Origin: Accumulibacter sp. | Lineage (GTDB): Bacteria > Pseudomonadota > Gammaproteobacteria > Burkholderiales > Rhodocyclaceae | Assembly (NCBI RefSeq): GCF_029255125.1 | Contig: NZ_JAPUVR010000100.1 | Coordinates: 248,001 to 312,000 of the forward strand | Length of the DNA: 64,000 nt | Direction of reading: 5' to 3' | Part shown: positions 19,459 through 28,645 of the stretch, one piece after another | Numbering within the stretch: the first letter of the stretch is position 1 | Layout: every line of letters begins with the position of its first letter | Program-made: the position numbers and the translations under genes | Notes under the pieces: model-generated | Seen by the model: only the letters and a program-made list of their open reading frames with translations | Database searches by the model: none | What the model was told of the DNA's origin: nothing

Positions 19459-21230
19459 TGCGGGACGGTCCACGCGAGATCGCGGTGGACGGCCAGGTGG
19501 CGCGGCGTCCACGAGTGTGGCGCCTGGAACACGAAGTGGTAACGGGCGACGTGGTAGCTCGGGTCGAAGCCGTAGAAGTTGCGCTGCATTTCGGCGAGTT
19601 CTTCGGCGCGGTAGGCGGCGAGCGGCTTCCTGGCCTCGTCCGCTTGTCGGCGCGCGCGCTTTTCCTGCAGGCGCCGGGGCAGTTCGGGGTGAGCTGCCGC
19701 GGCGGCAGCGCGCCGCATCACTGCCTGGCGGAAGGTGGGCGCATCGGCGCTCAGGCTGGCGTCGAGAAAACCGCTCGCCACGCCCGCGGCCGAGCTCATC
19801 GGCCGGCGTTCGTGCAGCATGGCGCGCGCCGCTTCGCTCCCGACGCGCCGGGGCAGCACATAGGTCCAGAACTCAGAGCCGTAGAGGTTGCCCATGTTGC
19901 GGTAGTGCGGGTTGAGAACGATTCCGGCGCGCCCCCAGACGAGGTCGGCCGCGCGCGCCAGGAAGCAGCCGCCGGCGGCGCAGTTGCCCTGCAAGGCGGC
20001 GATCGTCAGGTGGTTCTCGCTGCGCAGGATCGCTTCGGCCAGGTCGTCGAGCGCGTTGATGTTGGCCCATGACTCGTCGGCCGGCGAGTCGGCGGCTTCG
20101 ATCTGCTGCAGGTGAATGCCGTTCGACCAGAAGTCGCGGCCGCCGAAAAGAACGATGACCCGGGTCGGCCGCCGACAGGCCCAGGCGTAGGCGGCGAGCA
20201 GGCGGCGACATTGGCGCGTGCTCATCGCGCCATTGTAGAAGTTGAAGTGCAGGCAGCCGACGGCATCTGCTTCCTCGTAGCAGATGTCCTGCCAGGTGCG
20301 CCCGGCGGGCGTCAGGCCGGCCCACTGCGCATCTTCCGCGGCAGCATCGGGCGTGCTGGCAGCGCTGCCGTGCGCCGCGGCGACGAACGGCGCCTCGGGC
20401 AGCGCGGCGAGTTCTTCGCCGAAGACCTGCGCTGCCGGCAGCTTGACCGGGACCGCCGCGTCCGGGCAGCGTACGTGGCCGATCCAGACAGCTCCGTCGG
20501 CGGTGGCGCGCAGGATCGCCGTTTCGCGCCAGGCGATCACCTCGCCGGGCGGGCCGCGCAGCGTGTCCTCGGGCCAGGCGTCGTAGAGTCGGCAGGGGCG
20601 CCCGAAAAGTTCGTCGGCGACGCCCGGAAAACCGTCCGCCGCATGCAGACGGGCGAGAACCTGGGCGCTGGTTGCCGTTTGCCAGTCGATCGCCCGGTCG
20701 CTTTGGCGCATCAGCGGTCGTCGGCTGCCGCGCGGCGAGCAGACGACTTCGGCGAGCGGACACGGCGTGAAGCCGCCCTCGGCAAAACGCTCGACGGCGG
20801 CGAGTACGGCGCGGCTGGCCGCGGCGCCGACTTCCTCGCGATACACGCTGGACTTGCGTGCTGCACGCAGCGGGAAGTTTTCGCTCGCCCAGATTGGTCC
20901 ACCGTCGAGTTCACCGGTTGCCTGCAGCACGCTGACGCCCCAGGTCGGCTCGCTGTTCTGGATGGCCCAGTCGAGCGCCGACGGACCCTGATCGCCAACG
21001 ATTCCCGGATGCACGACGAAGCAGGTGTGCGCTTGCCAGATCGAGGCCGGGACTGCCCGCCGCAGGTAGGGCGCGATGATCAGGTGCGGACGAAACAGCG
21101 CGACGGCCTCTTCGCTCACCGCGTCGCTGATGTCGTACTCGACCGAGATCTGGTGGCCGCGCTCGGCGAGCTCGCAGTAGAGGCGCTGGCTCAGGCTGTT
21201 GAAACTGTGGCAGAGGAGAAGGATGCGCAT
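19455..21230 (-). CDS. hypX: hydrogenase maturation factor HypX (CO ligand synthesis from formyl-THF)
   Basis: The 591-residue two-domain enzyme makes the CO ligand of the NiFe site under aerobic conditions. The N-terminal half is formyltransferase-like, with HPGIVGDQGPSALDWAI at about residues 80-96. The C-terminal half (from about 310) is an enoyl-CoA hydratase/crotonase fold with FGGRDFWSNGIHL and the oxyanion region QGNCAAGG. I start at the ATG at 21230 (MRILLLCHSFNSLSQRL); frames further upstream add low-complexity residues. The ribosome site is weak. The order hypX-hoxA-hoxB-hoxC is that of Cupriavidus. Its presence implies an oxygen-tolerant catalytic hydrogenase elsewhere in the genome. 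Confidence 0.9.
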
Positions 21231-21353
21231 CGCTCGGCAATCGTATCGTTCCCGGAATCTTCCTGTCCTGGCCGACGGAGGAGGGCCCGTCCGTCGTGCG
21301 GTCATCTTATGTGAGTGGCGGCGCACACGTCAAACCGGCCACCGGGTGTCCGG

Positions 21354-23075
21354 CTAGAGGCTTGAACGGCCGCTGCTGCGTCTTCCCGGGGCAAACGGCT
21401 GAATGGCGATGCCATACTTGCTGGCGACCTTCTGGTAAACCTCGCGTGCGGCGAGCACGCGCGGGTTGCGCATGTCCTTGCTCTGCGCCATTTCGAGGTA
21501 ACGCAGACCGCGCTTGGCGAGCACCGGGTCCCAGCCTCTGCGGTCGAGCAGAGCGAAGACGGCTTTCGTCGCGTTGACCAGGAACTGCAGGTTGGGCACG
21601 CGTTCCGCCGCTTCCATCAACAGGCGTGCCGAGCCTTCCAGGTCGCCGCTGCGCGCGGCCAGGACGCCGCGATTGTTCAGTTCGACGATCTCCCTTCCGA
21701 CCTCGGCGAGCAGCGCCTGACCGTCCTCCTGCTTGCCGGTCTTGGCGTAGATGTTGCCGACCAGCGTAATCACGCTGCTGTTCTCGTGGTGCTCGGCTGC
21801 CACCTGGCGGGCGATCTGGTGCGCCGCTTCGTCGTTGCCGGTGGCCAGGCAGGCGTGCGTCAGGTCGAGCGCCAGCTTCTCCGAAACCTGAGTGCTGGGG
21901 CCTTCGTCGCGCAGCGCTTCGTGCAGCACGAGCGCCTGTTCGACCGCCGCGCGCGCCTTCGCCTGGTCGCCTTCCTTGCTCGCGCAGAGGCTTTCCATGA
22001 TCAGCGCGGCCAGTTCTCCCGGCCGGTTGCCGCGCCAGTTGCGGCGCATTTCGTCGGTTACCCGGCGGGCGCCTTCGGTTGCCCCGCGTTCGAGCATCAC
22101 GCGCGCCAGATTGGTGTAGTCGTCGATGCTCTTCAGCGACGAACCGCGGCGCCGTTCGATGACCTTGCCGTAGGCGCGTTCGGCCGTCGTCAGATCGTTG
22201 TTGCGCGTCGCCACGTCGCCGACCAGGCGCTGCCTGAGCGAGTTGTTCGGCGAGATGGCAGCGGCTTGCTGAAGAACCTTCTGCGCCTCGCCCAGCTTGC
22301 CCAGTTCTTCGCGCACTTCGGCGAGGAAGTCGTAGGCGGCGGTGAACTCGGGATAATCGTCCACCAGTGACTGCGCGAAAACCTCCGCCTCGGCGAGTTG
22401 CTGCTGGCCGCGCAAGGCAATCGCCAGCCCCATGCGCGCCCACGGCAGCGCGCGTTGGGCGAGCACCTGCTGATAGACATTCTGGGCTTCGCCGTGCCGG
22501 CCGAGGCTATTCAGGATCTCGCCCTTGATGCGCAGCACATCGAAAAAGAACCCGCTCTCCTGGTTGCCGAGTCGTTCGCAAGCGGCCAGTGCGTTGACGA
22601 AGGCGCCGTTCTCCAGGTGCTCGTAGACCGCGGCAAAAAAAGCCTTCTTGTACAGTGCGCGGGCCAGCCTGGCGTGTAGTTCGTCGGCCGTGAAGGGCTT
22701 GATCAGATAGTCGTCGGGCGCCAGTTCGGCAATCGAAACGACGTTGTGGTAGGTGCGTTCGCCGGTGATCAGCATGAACACCGCCGATTGCGGGAGCAGG
22801 TGTTGCTGGCGCAGTTCCTCGAGCAGTTGGTGGCCGTCGCGTCCGTCTTCCAGCAGATAGTCCGAGAGAACGATGTCGAAACGATGCGTCCTGACCTGGC
22901 GCAGCACTTCAGCGGAAGTGCTGGCGTTATGCACGGCGGTGATGCCGAGCGCGGCGAGCATCAGGCGCAGCGAACTGCGCGCATTCGGGTAGCGGTCGAT
23001 CAGCAGAGCCCGTTTGCGCGCCAGATCCTTGCTCAGCTTCTGCAGCAGGTCGGCGGTCGTTTCGGGAGTCTTCAT
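21354..23075 (-). CDS. response regulator with C-terminal TPR array
   Basis: The 573-residue soluble protein has a receiver domain at about 20-140, with phosphoacceptor Asp in DIVLSDYLLEDGRDG and Lys in DDYLIKPFTADEL. A long helical array of TPR-like repeats occupies about 150-560, and the final 15 residues are basic and Ser-rich. This architecture occurs in Gammaproteobacteria and Betaproteobacteria as a stand-alone output without a DNA-binding domain, probably acting by protein-protein contact. No partner kinase is adjacent. It precedes hypX on the same strand by 123 bp. A GC-rich partly palindromic segment lies between them, so co-transcription is uncertain. Confidence 0.82.
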   Translation of the reverse strand: MKTPETTADLLQKLSKDLARKRALLIDRYPNARSSLRLMLAALGITAVHNASTSAEVLRQVRTHRFDIVLSDYLLEDGRDGHQLLEELRQQHLLPQSAVFMLITGERTYHNVVSIAELAPDDYLIKPFTADELHARLARALYKKAFFAAVYEHLENGAFVNALAACERLGNQESGFFFDVLRIKGEILNSLGRHGEAQNVYQQVLAQRALPWARMGLAIALRGQQQLAEAEVFAQSLVDDYPEFTAAYDFLAEVREELGKLGEAQKVLQQAAAISPNNSLRQRLVGDVATRNNDLTTAERAYGKVIERRRGSSLKSIDDYTNLARVMLERGATEGARRVTDEMRRNWRGNRPGELAALIMESLCASKEGDQAKARAAVEQALVLHEALRDEGPSTQVSEKLALDLTHACLATGNDEAAHQIARQVAAEHHENSSVITLVGNIYAKTGKQEDGQALLAEVGREIVELNNRGVLAARSGDLEGSARLLMEAAERVPNLQFLVNATKAVFALLDRRGWDPVLAKRGLRYLEMAQSKDMRNPRVLAAREVYQKVASKYGIAIQPFAPGRRSSGRSSL

Positions 23076-23141
23076 CGAGCGCTACCTTACCCGACGTGCG
23101 ACCGGCAGGCAAGCGCTGCGCACCTTCGTTCGCGCTGGCGG

Positions 23142-23169
23142 TTGACAGGCCTCTCCAGGCCTTTATAAT
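23142..23169 (+). promoter_or_regulatory. sigma-70 promoter for the tRNA-Gly/tRNA-Cys operon
   Basis: TTGACA (23142-23147) and TATAAT (23164-23169) are both exact consensus, separated by 16 bp. The -10 element ends 15 bp before tRNA-Gly, so transcription starts a few bases upstream of the tRNA. This is the strongest recognisable promoter in the window. Confidence 0.9.
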
Positions 23170-23184
23170 GCGCACTCGCTTCAT

Positions 23185-23260
23185 GCGGGAGTAGCTCAGT
23201 TGGTAGAGCGATACCTTGCCAAGGTATAGGTCGAGAGTTCGAGACTCTTCTCCCGCTCCA
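23185..23260 (+). tRNA. tRNA-Gly (anticodon GCC)
   Basis: The gene is 76 nt. Acceptor GCGGGAG pairs with CTCCCGC, followed by discriminator T and an encoded CCA (23258-23260). The D arm is GCTCAGTTGGTAGAGC, the anticodon stem-loop CCTTGCCAAGG places GCC at 23218-23220, and the T arm contains GTTCGAGAC. All four stems are intact. Confidence 0.97.
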
Positions 23261-23348
23261 GATTCTCCGCCAGACCAGCGACATGCCCAGTCGCGATTCA
23301 GCAGCCCTATCCCAGGTGGTCGGCGGAGCCTGTCTTTCAAGTGAGTGC

Positions 23349-23422
23349 GGCGCGATAGCAAAGCGGTTATGCACCGGACTGCAAATCCGTGTAGGTGGGT
23401 TCGACTCCCGCTCGCGCCTCCA
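23349..23422 (+). tRNA. tRNA-Cys (anticodon GCA)
   Basis: The gene is 74 nt. Acceptor GGCGCGA pairs with TCGCGCC, followed by T and an encoded CCA (23420-23422). The anticodon GCA is at 23381-23383 in GGACTGCAAATCC, and the T arm has GGTTCGACTCC. It lies 88 bp after tRNA-Gly with no promoter of its own visible, so the two are probably co-transcribed. Confidence 0.97.
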
Positions 23423-23490
23423 GTCAGCCAGGCAGCCAGCAGCGATCCGGCGAAGGCTGCCGGGTGCTCCCGCATCACCAAGGGCCAGCC

Positions 23491-24237
23491 ATGAGCCAGT
23501 CATCATCCCCACCGGAAAAACGCAAGGCAGCCGTCAAACGCTCGAGTGGAGCGCCGGTCGGCAAGGCGAAGCCGGCTGCGGCCGAGACTGACGAGCCCGG
23601 GCTGGTCGATCAAGTGTGCGCGATGGCCGGCCGCTTGCTCGACCTGAGTGCGGCAAGTGGGGTCGCCGGGCGCACGCTGCAGACCGCTGGCAAGGTCTCG
23701 CGCGCCTTGCGCGACGGTCAGCCGCTGGAAGCGGCGGGCGAGGTGCTGAAGGCGGTTCTGCCCAGCGTGCCGCAATCTGCCGCCTGGGTGAAGACGGGCG
23801 CGCTGCTGCGCTCGACGCGCGAGGCGGCGGGAATGACGATCGCCGAAGTCGGCGCGGCGATCAGGCTCGACGACCCGTCGCTGATCGAGGCGCTCGAGAA
23901 TGGCCGGATGGCGCTCTCGTTCGAAGTGATTCTGCGCCTGGCAGCGGTTTTTGGCCGCAACGATCCGATCGGTTTCGTCATGCGCTTGACGCGCAGTTCA
24001 AACCCCGATCTGTGGGAGAGTCTGGAAGCGCTTGGTGTCGGCAAGCTGATTCTGCAGACAGTGCGCGAACACCAGTTCGTCAATGTGTACCGCAGCAGCG
24101 ATGATGCGCGCAGCCTGAGCGACGAGGAATTTGCCGAGATCCTGAGCTTTACCCAGGCGGCATTCGCCATGGCGATGGCCATGCGCGCCCGCCATCTGGC
24201 GCAGGGCGGGCAAGCCAAGACGCGCGCGGCGGATTGA
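23491..24237 (+). CDS. XRE-family helix-turn-helix protein
   Basis: The protein is 248 residues from the ATG at 23491, 68 bp after tRNA-Cys; codons further upstream would run into the tRNA. The N-terminal third is basic and Ala-rich. A cro/XRE helix-turn-helix occupies about residues 110-165: LLRSTREAAGMTIAEVGAAIRLDDPSLIEALENGR, then LRLAAVFGRNDPIGF. The C-terminal 75 residues form a helical segment of unknown role. It probably regulates transcription, but no target is suggested by the neighbourhood. Confidence 0.75.
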   Translation: MSQSSSPPEKRKAAVKRSSGAPVGKAKPAAAETDEPGLVDQVCAMAGRLLDLSAASGVAGRTLQTAGKVSRALRDGQPLEAAGEVLKAVLPSVPQSAAWVKTGALLRSTREAAGMTIAEVGAAIRLDDPSLIEALENGRMALSFEVILRLAAVFGRNDPIGFVMRLTRSSNPDLWESLEALGVGKLILQTVREHQFVNVYRSSDDARSLSDEEFAEILSFTQAAFAMAMAMRARHLAQGGQAKTRAAD

Positions 24238-24279
24238 TCGGGCGCCGCGCGCGCCGCTCGATCACCGCTGAATGGCTGC

Positions 24280-24912
24280 TCAATCGCCGCAGAACGGGTT
24301 GGTCCGCCGTTCCACGCCAATCGTCGAGATGGGCCCGTGCCCGGGAATGAACACCACGTCGTCGCCCAGCGGCCACAGGCGCGTGCGGATCGACGTGATC
24401 AGCGTGTCGTAATCGCCTTTCGGGAAATCGGTACGGCCGATCGAGCCCTGAAAAAGCACGTCGCCGACGATCGCCAGACGACTGCGCTGGTCAAAGAAGA
24501 CGACGTGCCCGGGCGTATGCCCAGGGCAGTGCAGAACGGCCAGCGTGACCTCGCCGAAAGTCACCTCGTCGTCCTGCTCCAGCCAGCGGTCGGGGGTGAA
24601 TGCGCGCGCGCTGGCCAGACCGAACATCCGGCTTTGTTGCGGCATTCCATCAATCCAGAAGCGGTCTTCGCGTTGCGGTCCTTCGATCGGCAGCGACAGA
24701 CGGTTGGCGAGTTCGGCGACCGCGCCGGCATGATCGACGTGCCCGTGTGTGACCAGGATCTTCTCCAGCGTGACGCCCTTGGCCTCGACTGTGCGCAGTA
24801 TGCGCGAGACGTCGCCGCCCGGATCGACCAGCGCTGCACGCTGCGTCTTCTCGCACCAGAGGAGGCTGCAGTTCTGCTCGAAAGGCGTGACCGGGATGAT
24901 CTGGTATTTCAT
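24280..24912 (-). CDS. gloC: metallo-beta-lactamase-fold hydrolase, glyoxalase II-like (GloC/YcbL type)
   Basis: The 210-residue protein is the size of the short GloC (YcbL) branch and lacks the C-terminal substrate domain of GloB. Metal ligands are visible as [31 protein letters not shown] and PGHGP. It is predicted to hydrolyse S-lactoylglutathione or a related thioester in the cytoplasm. The ATG at 24912 is followed directly by the family start [18 protein letters not shown]. It is convergent with the XRE gene, 42 bp away. Confidence 0.85.
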   Translation of the reverse strand: MKYQIIPVTPFEQNCSLLWCEKTQRAALVDPGGDVSRILRTVEAKGVTLEKILVTHGHVDHAGAVAELANRLSLPIEGPQREDRFWIDGMPQQSRMFGLASARAFTPDRWLEQDDEVTFGEVTLAVLHCPGHTPGHVVFFDQRSRLAIVGDVLFQGSIGRTDFPKGDYDTLITSIRTRLWPLGDDVVFIPGHGPISTIGVERRTNPFCGD

Positions 24913-25091
24913 GGCTTGGCGGGTCGCCGGCGGCGGCGTGAGGGAGCGAGCGCGCAGTATAGCAGAGCGGCGATTTCCCCCAGCCATTCGGCGGTTTGCC
25001 GACGGTCGACCGGTGACCGGGCCGGCGGCTGCCGGTCGGTCACCGGCACCCGAGAACGCGGCGAGGCGTTTGTCGGGCGGCGGTCGTTGGT

Positions 25092-25325
25092 CTACTTCAG
25101 CGCGCTGAGCGGCGCTCCGAAGTTGATGTGAAAGACCTGGCCGTCGATGACCATTGCCGGCACCGACTGTACGCCGAGGGCTTCGGCTTCGCCGACGCGG
25201 CTGGCGTTTTCGCCGAGGTGGACGACCTCGACCTGAAAGCGCGCCGGATCGAGGGAGCCGGCAAACTGCTGTTCGGCCGAAACGCAGACCGGGCAACCGG
25301 CGTGGAAGAAGATGGCTTGGCTCAT
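25092..25325 (-). CDS. small thioredoxin/glutaredoxin-fold protein
   Basis: The 77-residue redox protein has an N-terminal CPVC active site ([15 protein letters not shown]) and the cis-Pro loop [11 protein letters not shown], a minimal thioredoxin fold. The ATG at 25325 is preceded by AAAGGAG at 7 bp. It is divergent from a MarR regulator, with a large palindrome between them, so it is probably the controlled gene. Substrates are unknown; thiol-disulfide reduction in the cytoplasm is likely because no signal peptide is present. Confidence 0.82.
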   Translation of the reverse strand: MSQAIFFHAGCPVCVSAEQQFAGSLDPARFQVEVVHLGENASRVGEAEALGVQSVPAMVIDGQVFHINFGAPLSALK

Positions 25326-25376
25326 GATGAACTCCTTTGGCAAGGTGACGCGAGAGTGGGCAGACGAGTGCGGCTT

Positions 25377-25411
25377 CGTCGATGATGCATCGAGTCGATG
25401 TATCATCGACG
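25377..25411. promoter_or_regulatory. palindromic operator between thioredoxin-like gene and marR
   Basis: Arms at 25377-25392 and 25396-25411 are complementary at 15 of 16 positions around a 3-bp centre. The core GATGATGCATCGA / TCGATGTATCATC looks like a MarR-family dimer site. It lies 51 bp upstream of one start and 56 bp upstream of the other, ideally placed to control both genes. Confidence 0.75.
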
Positions 25412-25467
25412 ATAGCGCGGCTCGTGTCCACTTGTCAAGCAGTGCTTCGAGGCGATACATTACGCGG

Positions 25468-26082
25468 ATGATTCCGGCCACTTTCGTTTTCGAGCGCCTG
25501 GCCGCGCTGATCCATCAACTGGTGCGCGAGGATGCCGCCCGTCACGGCCTGCTTCCGGTGCACTTGCAGGTGTTGAGCTATCTGGCCCAGGCCAATCGCT
25601 ACAGCGACCTGCCGATCGCCGTTGCCGACTATCTGGGGATCACGCGCGGCACCGTTTCGCAGACCTTGAGCGTGCTCGAACGGCGTGGCCTGATCGTCCG
25701 CGAAGCCGATTCCCGGCACGGCAAGCGCATTCATCTGGTGCTTACCGCGGCCGGCGAGGCCATCCTCGCAGCGAGCTGGCCGCGCCGTGTCGATCAGGCC
25801 TTGCTCGCCGCCGGCAGCGACCCGGAGGTCTTCGCCGAGGATCTGCGGCGTGTTCTGGCGGCGCTGCAGAGGCTCAATCGCTACCGCGTCTTCGGCCAGT
25901 GCCGGCAGTGCGCGCACTTCATCGACACCGGCGACGGGTATCGCTGCGGACTGACCGGCGAGACGCTAAGCGGTGAGCAGACGATCCGGGTGTGCCGCGA
26001 GTGGTCGGCGCCGGACGCCGACGAGCCATCGACTTCACCCGGGGGGAGCATTGATCCGACCGTCGCAACGAACTGCCGCTAG
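25468..26082 (+). CDS. MarR-family regulator with Cys-rich C-terminal tail
   Basis: The protein is 204 residues from the ATG at 25468 (MIPATFVFERLAALIHQL). The winged helix-turn-helix spans about 30-110 (VADYLGITRGTVSQTLSVLERRGLIVREADSRHGKRIHLVLT). After the usual dimerisation helix comes an extra segment with four Cys in CRQCAHFIDTGDGYRC...RVC (about residues 147-180) that could bind a metal or Fe-S cluster or act as a thiol switch. That segment is not part of ordinary MarR proteins. It faces a thioredoxin-like gene across a palindrome, which suggests a redox-responsive regulator controlling a thiol oxidoreductase. Confidence 0.85.
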   Translation: MIPATFVFERLAALIHQLVREDAARHGLLPVHLQVLSYLAQANRYSDLPIAVADYLGITRGTVSQTLSVLERRGLIVREADSRHGKRIHLVLTAAGEAILAASWPRRVDQALLAAGSDPEVFAEDLRRVLAALQRLNRYRVFGQCRQCAHFIDTGDGYRCGLTGETLSGEQTIRVCREWSAPDADEPSTSPGGSIDPTVATNCR

Positions 26083-26189
26083 CCGCACGTACCGCCGCGT
26101 CCGCTGGCCAGCCGCGCGCCGATTGGCTGACGATTCCCGCCAGCACCTGCCGTGAACACGCACTGCTTTCGTCCGAGCCACCTTTCACG

Positions 26190-27056
26190 ATGAAACTCAG
26201 GGTTGCCACGTACAACATTCATAAGGGCGTGACCGGCATTCGCGGTCGGCCGCGCATCGCCGACGTGCGCCAGGCGCTGGACGCGATCGACGCCGACGTC
26301 GTCTTCCTGCAGGAGGTGCAGGACCGCAACGAGCGGCTGGCTCGCCATCCCGACCAGCCGCGGGGAACGCAGCTCAATTTCCTCGCCGGCAGCGGGTATC
26401 AGCACAGCGCCTACGGCATGAACGCGGCCTATCCGCACGGTCACCACGGCAATGCGATTCTTTCCCGACATCGAATCGTCACCTCGAGCAACCATGACAT
26501 TTCCGATCACCAGCTCGAGAAACGCGGTCTGCTGCACGCCGTAATGCGCTGCGGCCGCGGCCGCGGGTGTGCGGTCCATCTGATCTGCGTACACCTTGGT
26601 CTGATCAAGCGCAGCCGCTTGCGTCAGGGGGCCTATCTCGCCGATTTCGTCGAGCGCGAGGTTCCGGCGACGGCGCCGCTGATCATTGGCGGCGACTTCA
26701 ACGATTGGCAGCAACGCGTGCACGAGATTCTGCACGAACGCCTAGGCGTCGCTGAAGTCGGCGCGTCGGCACCCGTCGCATCATCGCGGCCGAGCCTGCT
26801 CGACCGCCTGCTGGCGTGGCGCTCGGATGGTCGGATGCCGGCTGGCGTGGCCCGCACGTTTCCGAGTTTCGCTCCCTGGCTGACGCTGGACCGGATCTAC
26901 GTGCGTGGCTTTCGCGTGCTCGACACGCACGTTCCACAAGGCTTGGCCTGGGCGCGTTGCTCCGATCATGCGCCGCTGATCGCCGAACTCGAGATGCTCG
27001 ACGAAAGGCGGCTTGCGCCGAGCGGCAAGGGGGCGCGTGCGTCGGCCGCGGGCTGA
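26190..27056 (+). CDS. endonuclease/exonuclease/phosphatase (EEP) family protein
   Basis: The 288-residue Mg2+-dependent phosphodiesterase-fold protein shows the EEP motifs YNIHKG (near residue 8), VVFLQEVQ, GGDFNDW, the TFPSFAPWLTLDRIYV substrate loop and terminal SDHAPLIAELE. There is no signal peptide. This bacterial branch, beginning LRVATYNIHKGV, is common in Betaproteobacteria beside cardiolipin synthase genes. No such gene is adjacent here, and the substrate is unknown. The C-terminal 20 residues are disordered. Confidence 0.83.
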   Translation: MKLRVATYNIHKGVTGIRGRPRIADVRQALDAIDADVVFLQEVQDRNERLARHPDQPRGTQLNFLAGSGYQHSAYGMNAAYPHGHHGNAILSRHRIVTSSNHDISDHQLEKRGLLHAVMRCGRGRGCAVHLICVHLGLIKRSRLRQGAYLADFVEREVPATAPLIIGGDFNDWQQRVHEILHERLGVAEVGASAPVASSRPSLLDRLLAWRSDGRMPAGVARTFPSFAPWLTLDRIYVRGFRVLDTHVPQGLAWARCSDHAPLIAELEMLDERRLAPSGKGARASAAG

Positions 27057-27184
27057 GCGTGTGGCTGGTGCACGGGCTGTTGGCGCACGACGTGCCTGCT
27101 CGTGCCTCGCGCTACCTGAGCGATTTCGGTATAGTCCTCAGCCGCCCATGTCCAACACGAATTCCTGCTACAGGCGAAACGCAA

Positions 27185-27295
27185 ATGTCCGATCAAGCCA
27201 AGCTGACTGACGCCGAAGCGCGGGCGGCGCTTCTCTTTTCACGACGGGTGCGGCCGGTCGGCCACCGGCGGTCAACACGGACGGCCAGCGCATGA
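27185..27295 (+). CDS. short upstream open frame overlapping rimO start
   Basis: This 36-codon frame starts at ATG 27185, with only a weak AGG site, and its TGA overlaps the rimO ATG as ATGA. The peptide ([18 protein letters not shown]...) begins in a protein-like manner and ends basic. It may be a leader peptide coupling translation to rimO, or a chance frame. I do not recognise it. Confidence 0.3.
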   Translation: MSDQAKLTDAEARAALLFSRRVRPVGHRRSTRTASA

Positions 27296-28617
27296 GTCGC
27301 GCGCAGAAGATCGGCGTCGTTTCGCTCGGGTGCCCGAAAGCGCTGGTCGATTCGGAACAGATTCTCACCCGCCTGCGCGCCGAAGGCTACGTGATTTCTC
27401 CGTCGTACGACGGCGCCGATCTGGTTCTGGTCAACACCTGCGGCTTCATCGACGCGGCCGTCGAGGAGTCGCTGGAGGCGATCGGCGAAGCGCTGAACGA
27501 GAACGGTAAAGTGATCGTTACCGGTTGCCTGGGGGCGAAGGGCGATGTCGTCCGGCAGGCGTATCCGCAGGTTCTGGCGGTGACCGGGCCGCACGCAACC
27601 GACGAAGTGCTGCAGCACGTGCACGCGCATCTGCCGCAGCCGCACGATCCTCTCACCAGCCTCGTGCCGGCGCAGGGGATCAAGCTGACACCGCGGCATT
27701 TCGCCTATCTGAAAATCTCCGAGGGGTGCAATCACAGCTGCACTTTTTGCATCATCCCGGATCTGCGCGGTCCGCTCGTCAGCCGGCCGATTGGCGACGT
27801 GCTGCGCGAAGCCGAGGTGCTGGCGGCGGCCGGCGTGCGCGAACTGCTGGTCATTGCGCAGGACACCAGCGCCTACGGCGTCGATCTGAAATACCGGACG
27901 AGTTTCGTCGGTGGCCGGCCGCTACGCAGCCGCCTGCGCGAGCTGTGTCAGGCGCTCGGCGAACTCGGGGTGTGGGTCCGCCTGCACTATGTCTATCCCT
28001 ATCCGAGCGTCGATGAACTCATTCCGCTGATGGCGGAAGGGAAGATTCTGCCTTACCTCGACGTGCCGTTCCAGCACGCCAGCCCGCGCATTCTGGCGGC
28101 GATGAAACGCCCGGCGAGCGCGGAAAACAATCTCGAAAGAATCCGTGCCTGGCGCGCGGTCTGCCCGGAAATCACCCTGCGCAGCACCTTCATCACCGGC
28201 TTCCCGGGCGAGAGCGAGGCCGAGTTCGCAGAACTGCTGGCTTTCATCGAGCAAGCCCGGCTCGATCGCGTCGGCTGTTTCGCCTATTCGCCGGTCGCGG
28301 GCGCTGCCGCGAATGCGTTGCCCGGGGCGCTGCCGGAGGAGGTTCGCGAGGAGCGGCGGCGGCAATTGATGGAGTTGCAGGAAGATATCTCCGCCGAACT
28401 GCTGGCAGGCAAGATCGGACGTGAAATCGAGGTGCTCGTCGATGAGGTCGACGACGAGGGAACGATCGCGCGCTCGTCAGCCGACGCGCCGGAAATCGAC
28501 GGGGTGGTCTTCGTCGAAGGTCATTTTCACGCCAGGCCGGGCGACTTTCTGCGGGTGCGCGTGGTCGATGCGGACGAACACGATCTCTACGCCGAAGTCG
28601 TCGGCGATCCGCCCTGA
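27292..28617 (+). CDS. rimO: ribosomal protein S12 methylthiotransferase RimO
   Basis: The 441-residue radical SAM enzyme methylthiolates Asp88 of ribosomal protein S12. The N-terminal MTTase domain has Cys ligands in [18 protein letters not shown] and VTGCLGAKG, binding one 4Fe-4S cluster. The radical SAM motif is CNHSCTFC (about residues 147-154). A TRAM domain (about 372-436) closes the protein. The CPKALVDSE start distinguishes RimO from MiaB. It is convergent with hslO, 28 bp apart. Confidence 0.95.
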   Translation: MSRAQKIGVVSLGCPKALVDSEQILTRLRAEGYVISPSYDGADLVLVNTCGFIDAAVEESLEAIGEALNENGKVIVTGCLGAKGDVVRQAYPQVLAVTGPHATDEVLQHVHAHLPQPHDPLTSLVPAQGIKLTPRHFAYLKISEGCNHSCTFCIIPDLRGPLVSRPIGDVLREAEVLAAAGVRELLVIAQDTSAYGVDLKYRTSFVGGRPLRSRLRELCQALGELGVWVRLHYVYPYPSVDELIPLMAEGKILPYLDVPFQHASPRILAAMKRPASAENNLERIRAWRAVCPEITLRSTFITGFPGESEAEFAELLAFIEQARLDRVGCFAYSPVAGAAANALPGALPEEVREERRRQLMELQEDISAELLAGKIGREIEVLVDEVDDEGTIARSSADAPEIDGVVFVEGHFHARPGDFLRVRVVDADEHDLYAEVVGDPP

Positions 28618-28645
28618 GGAACGCCGGCGGGCTGCGCGAGCGAGG

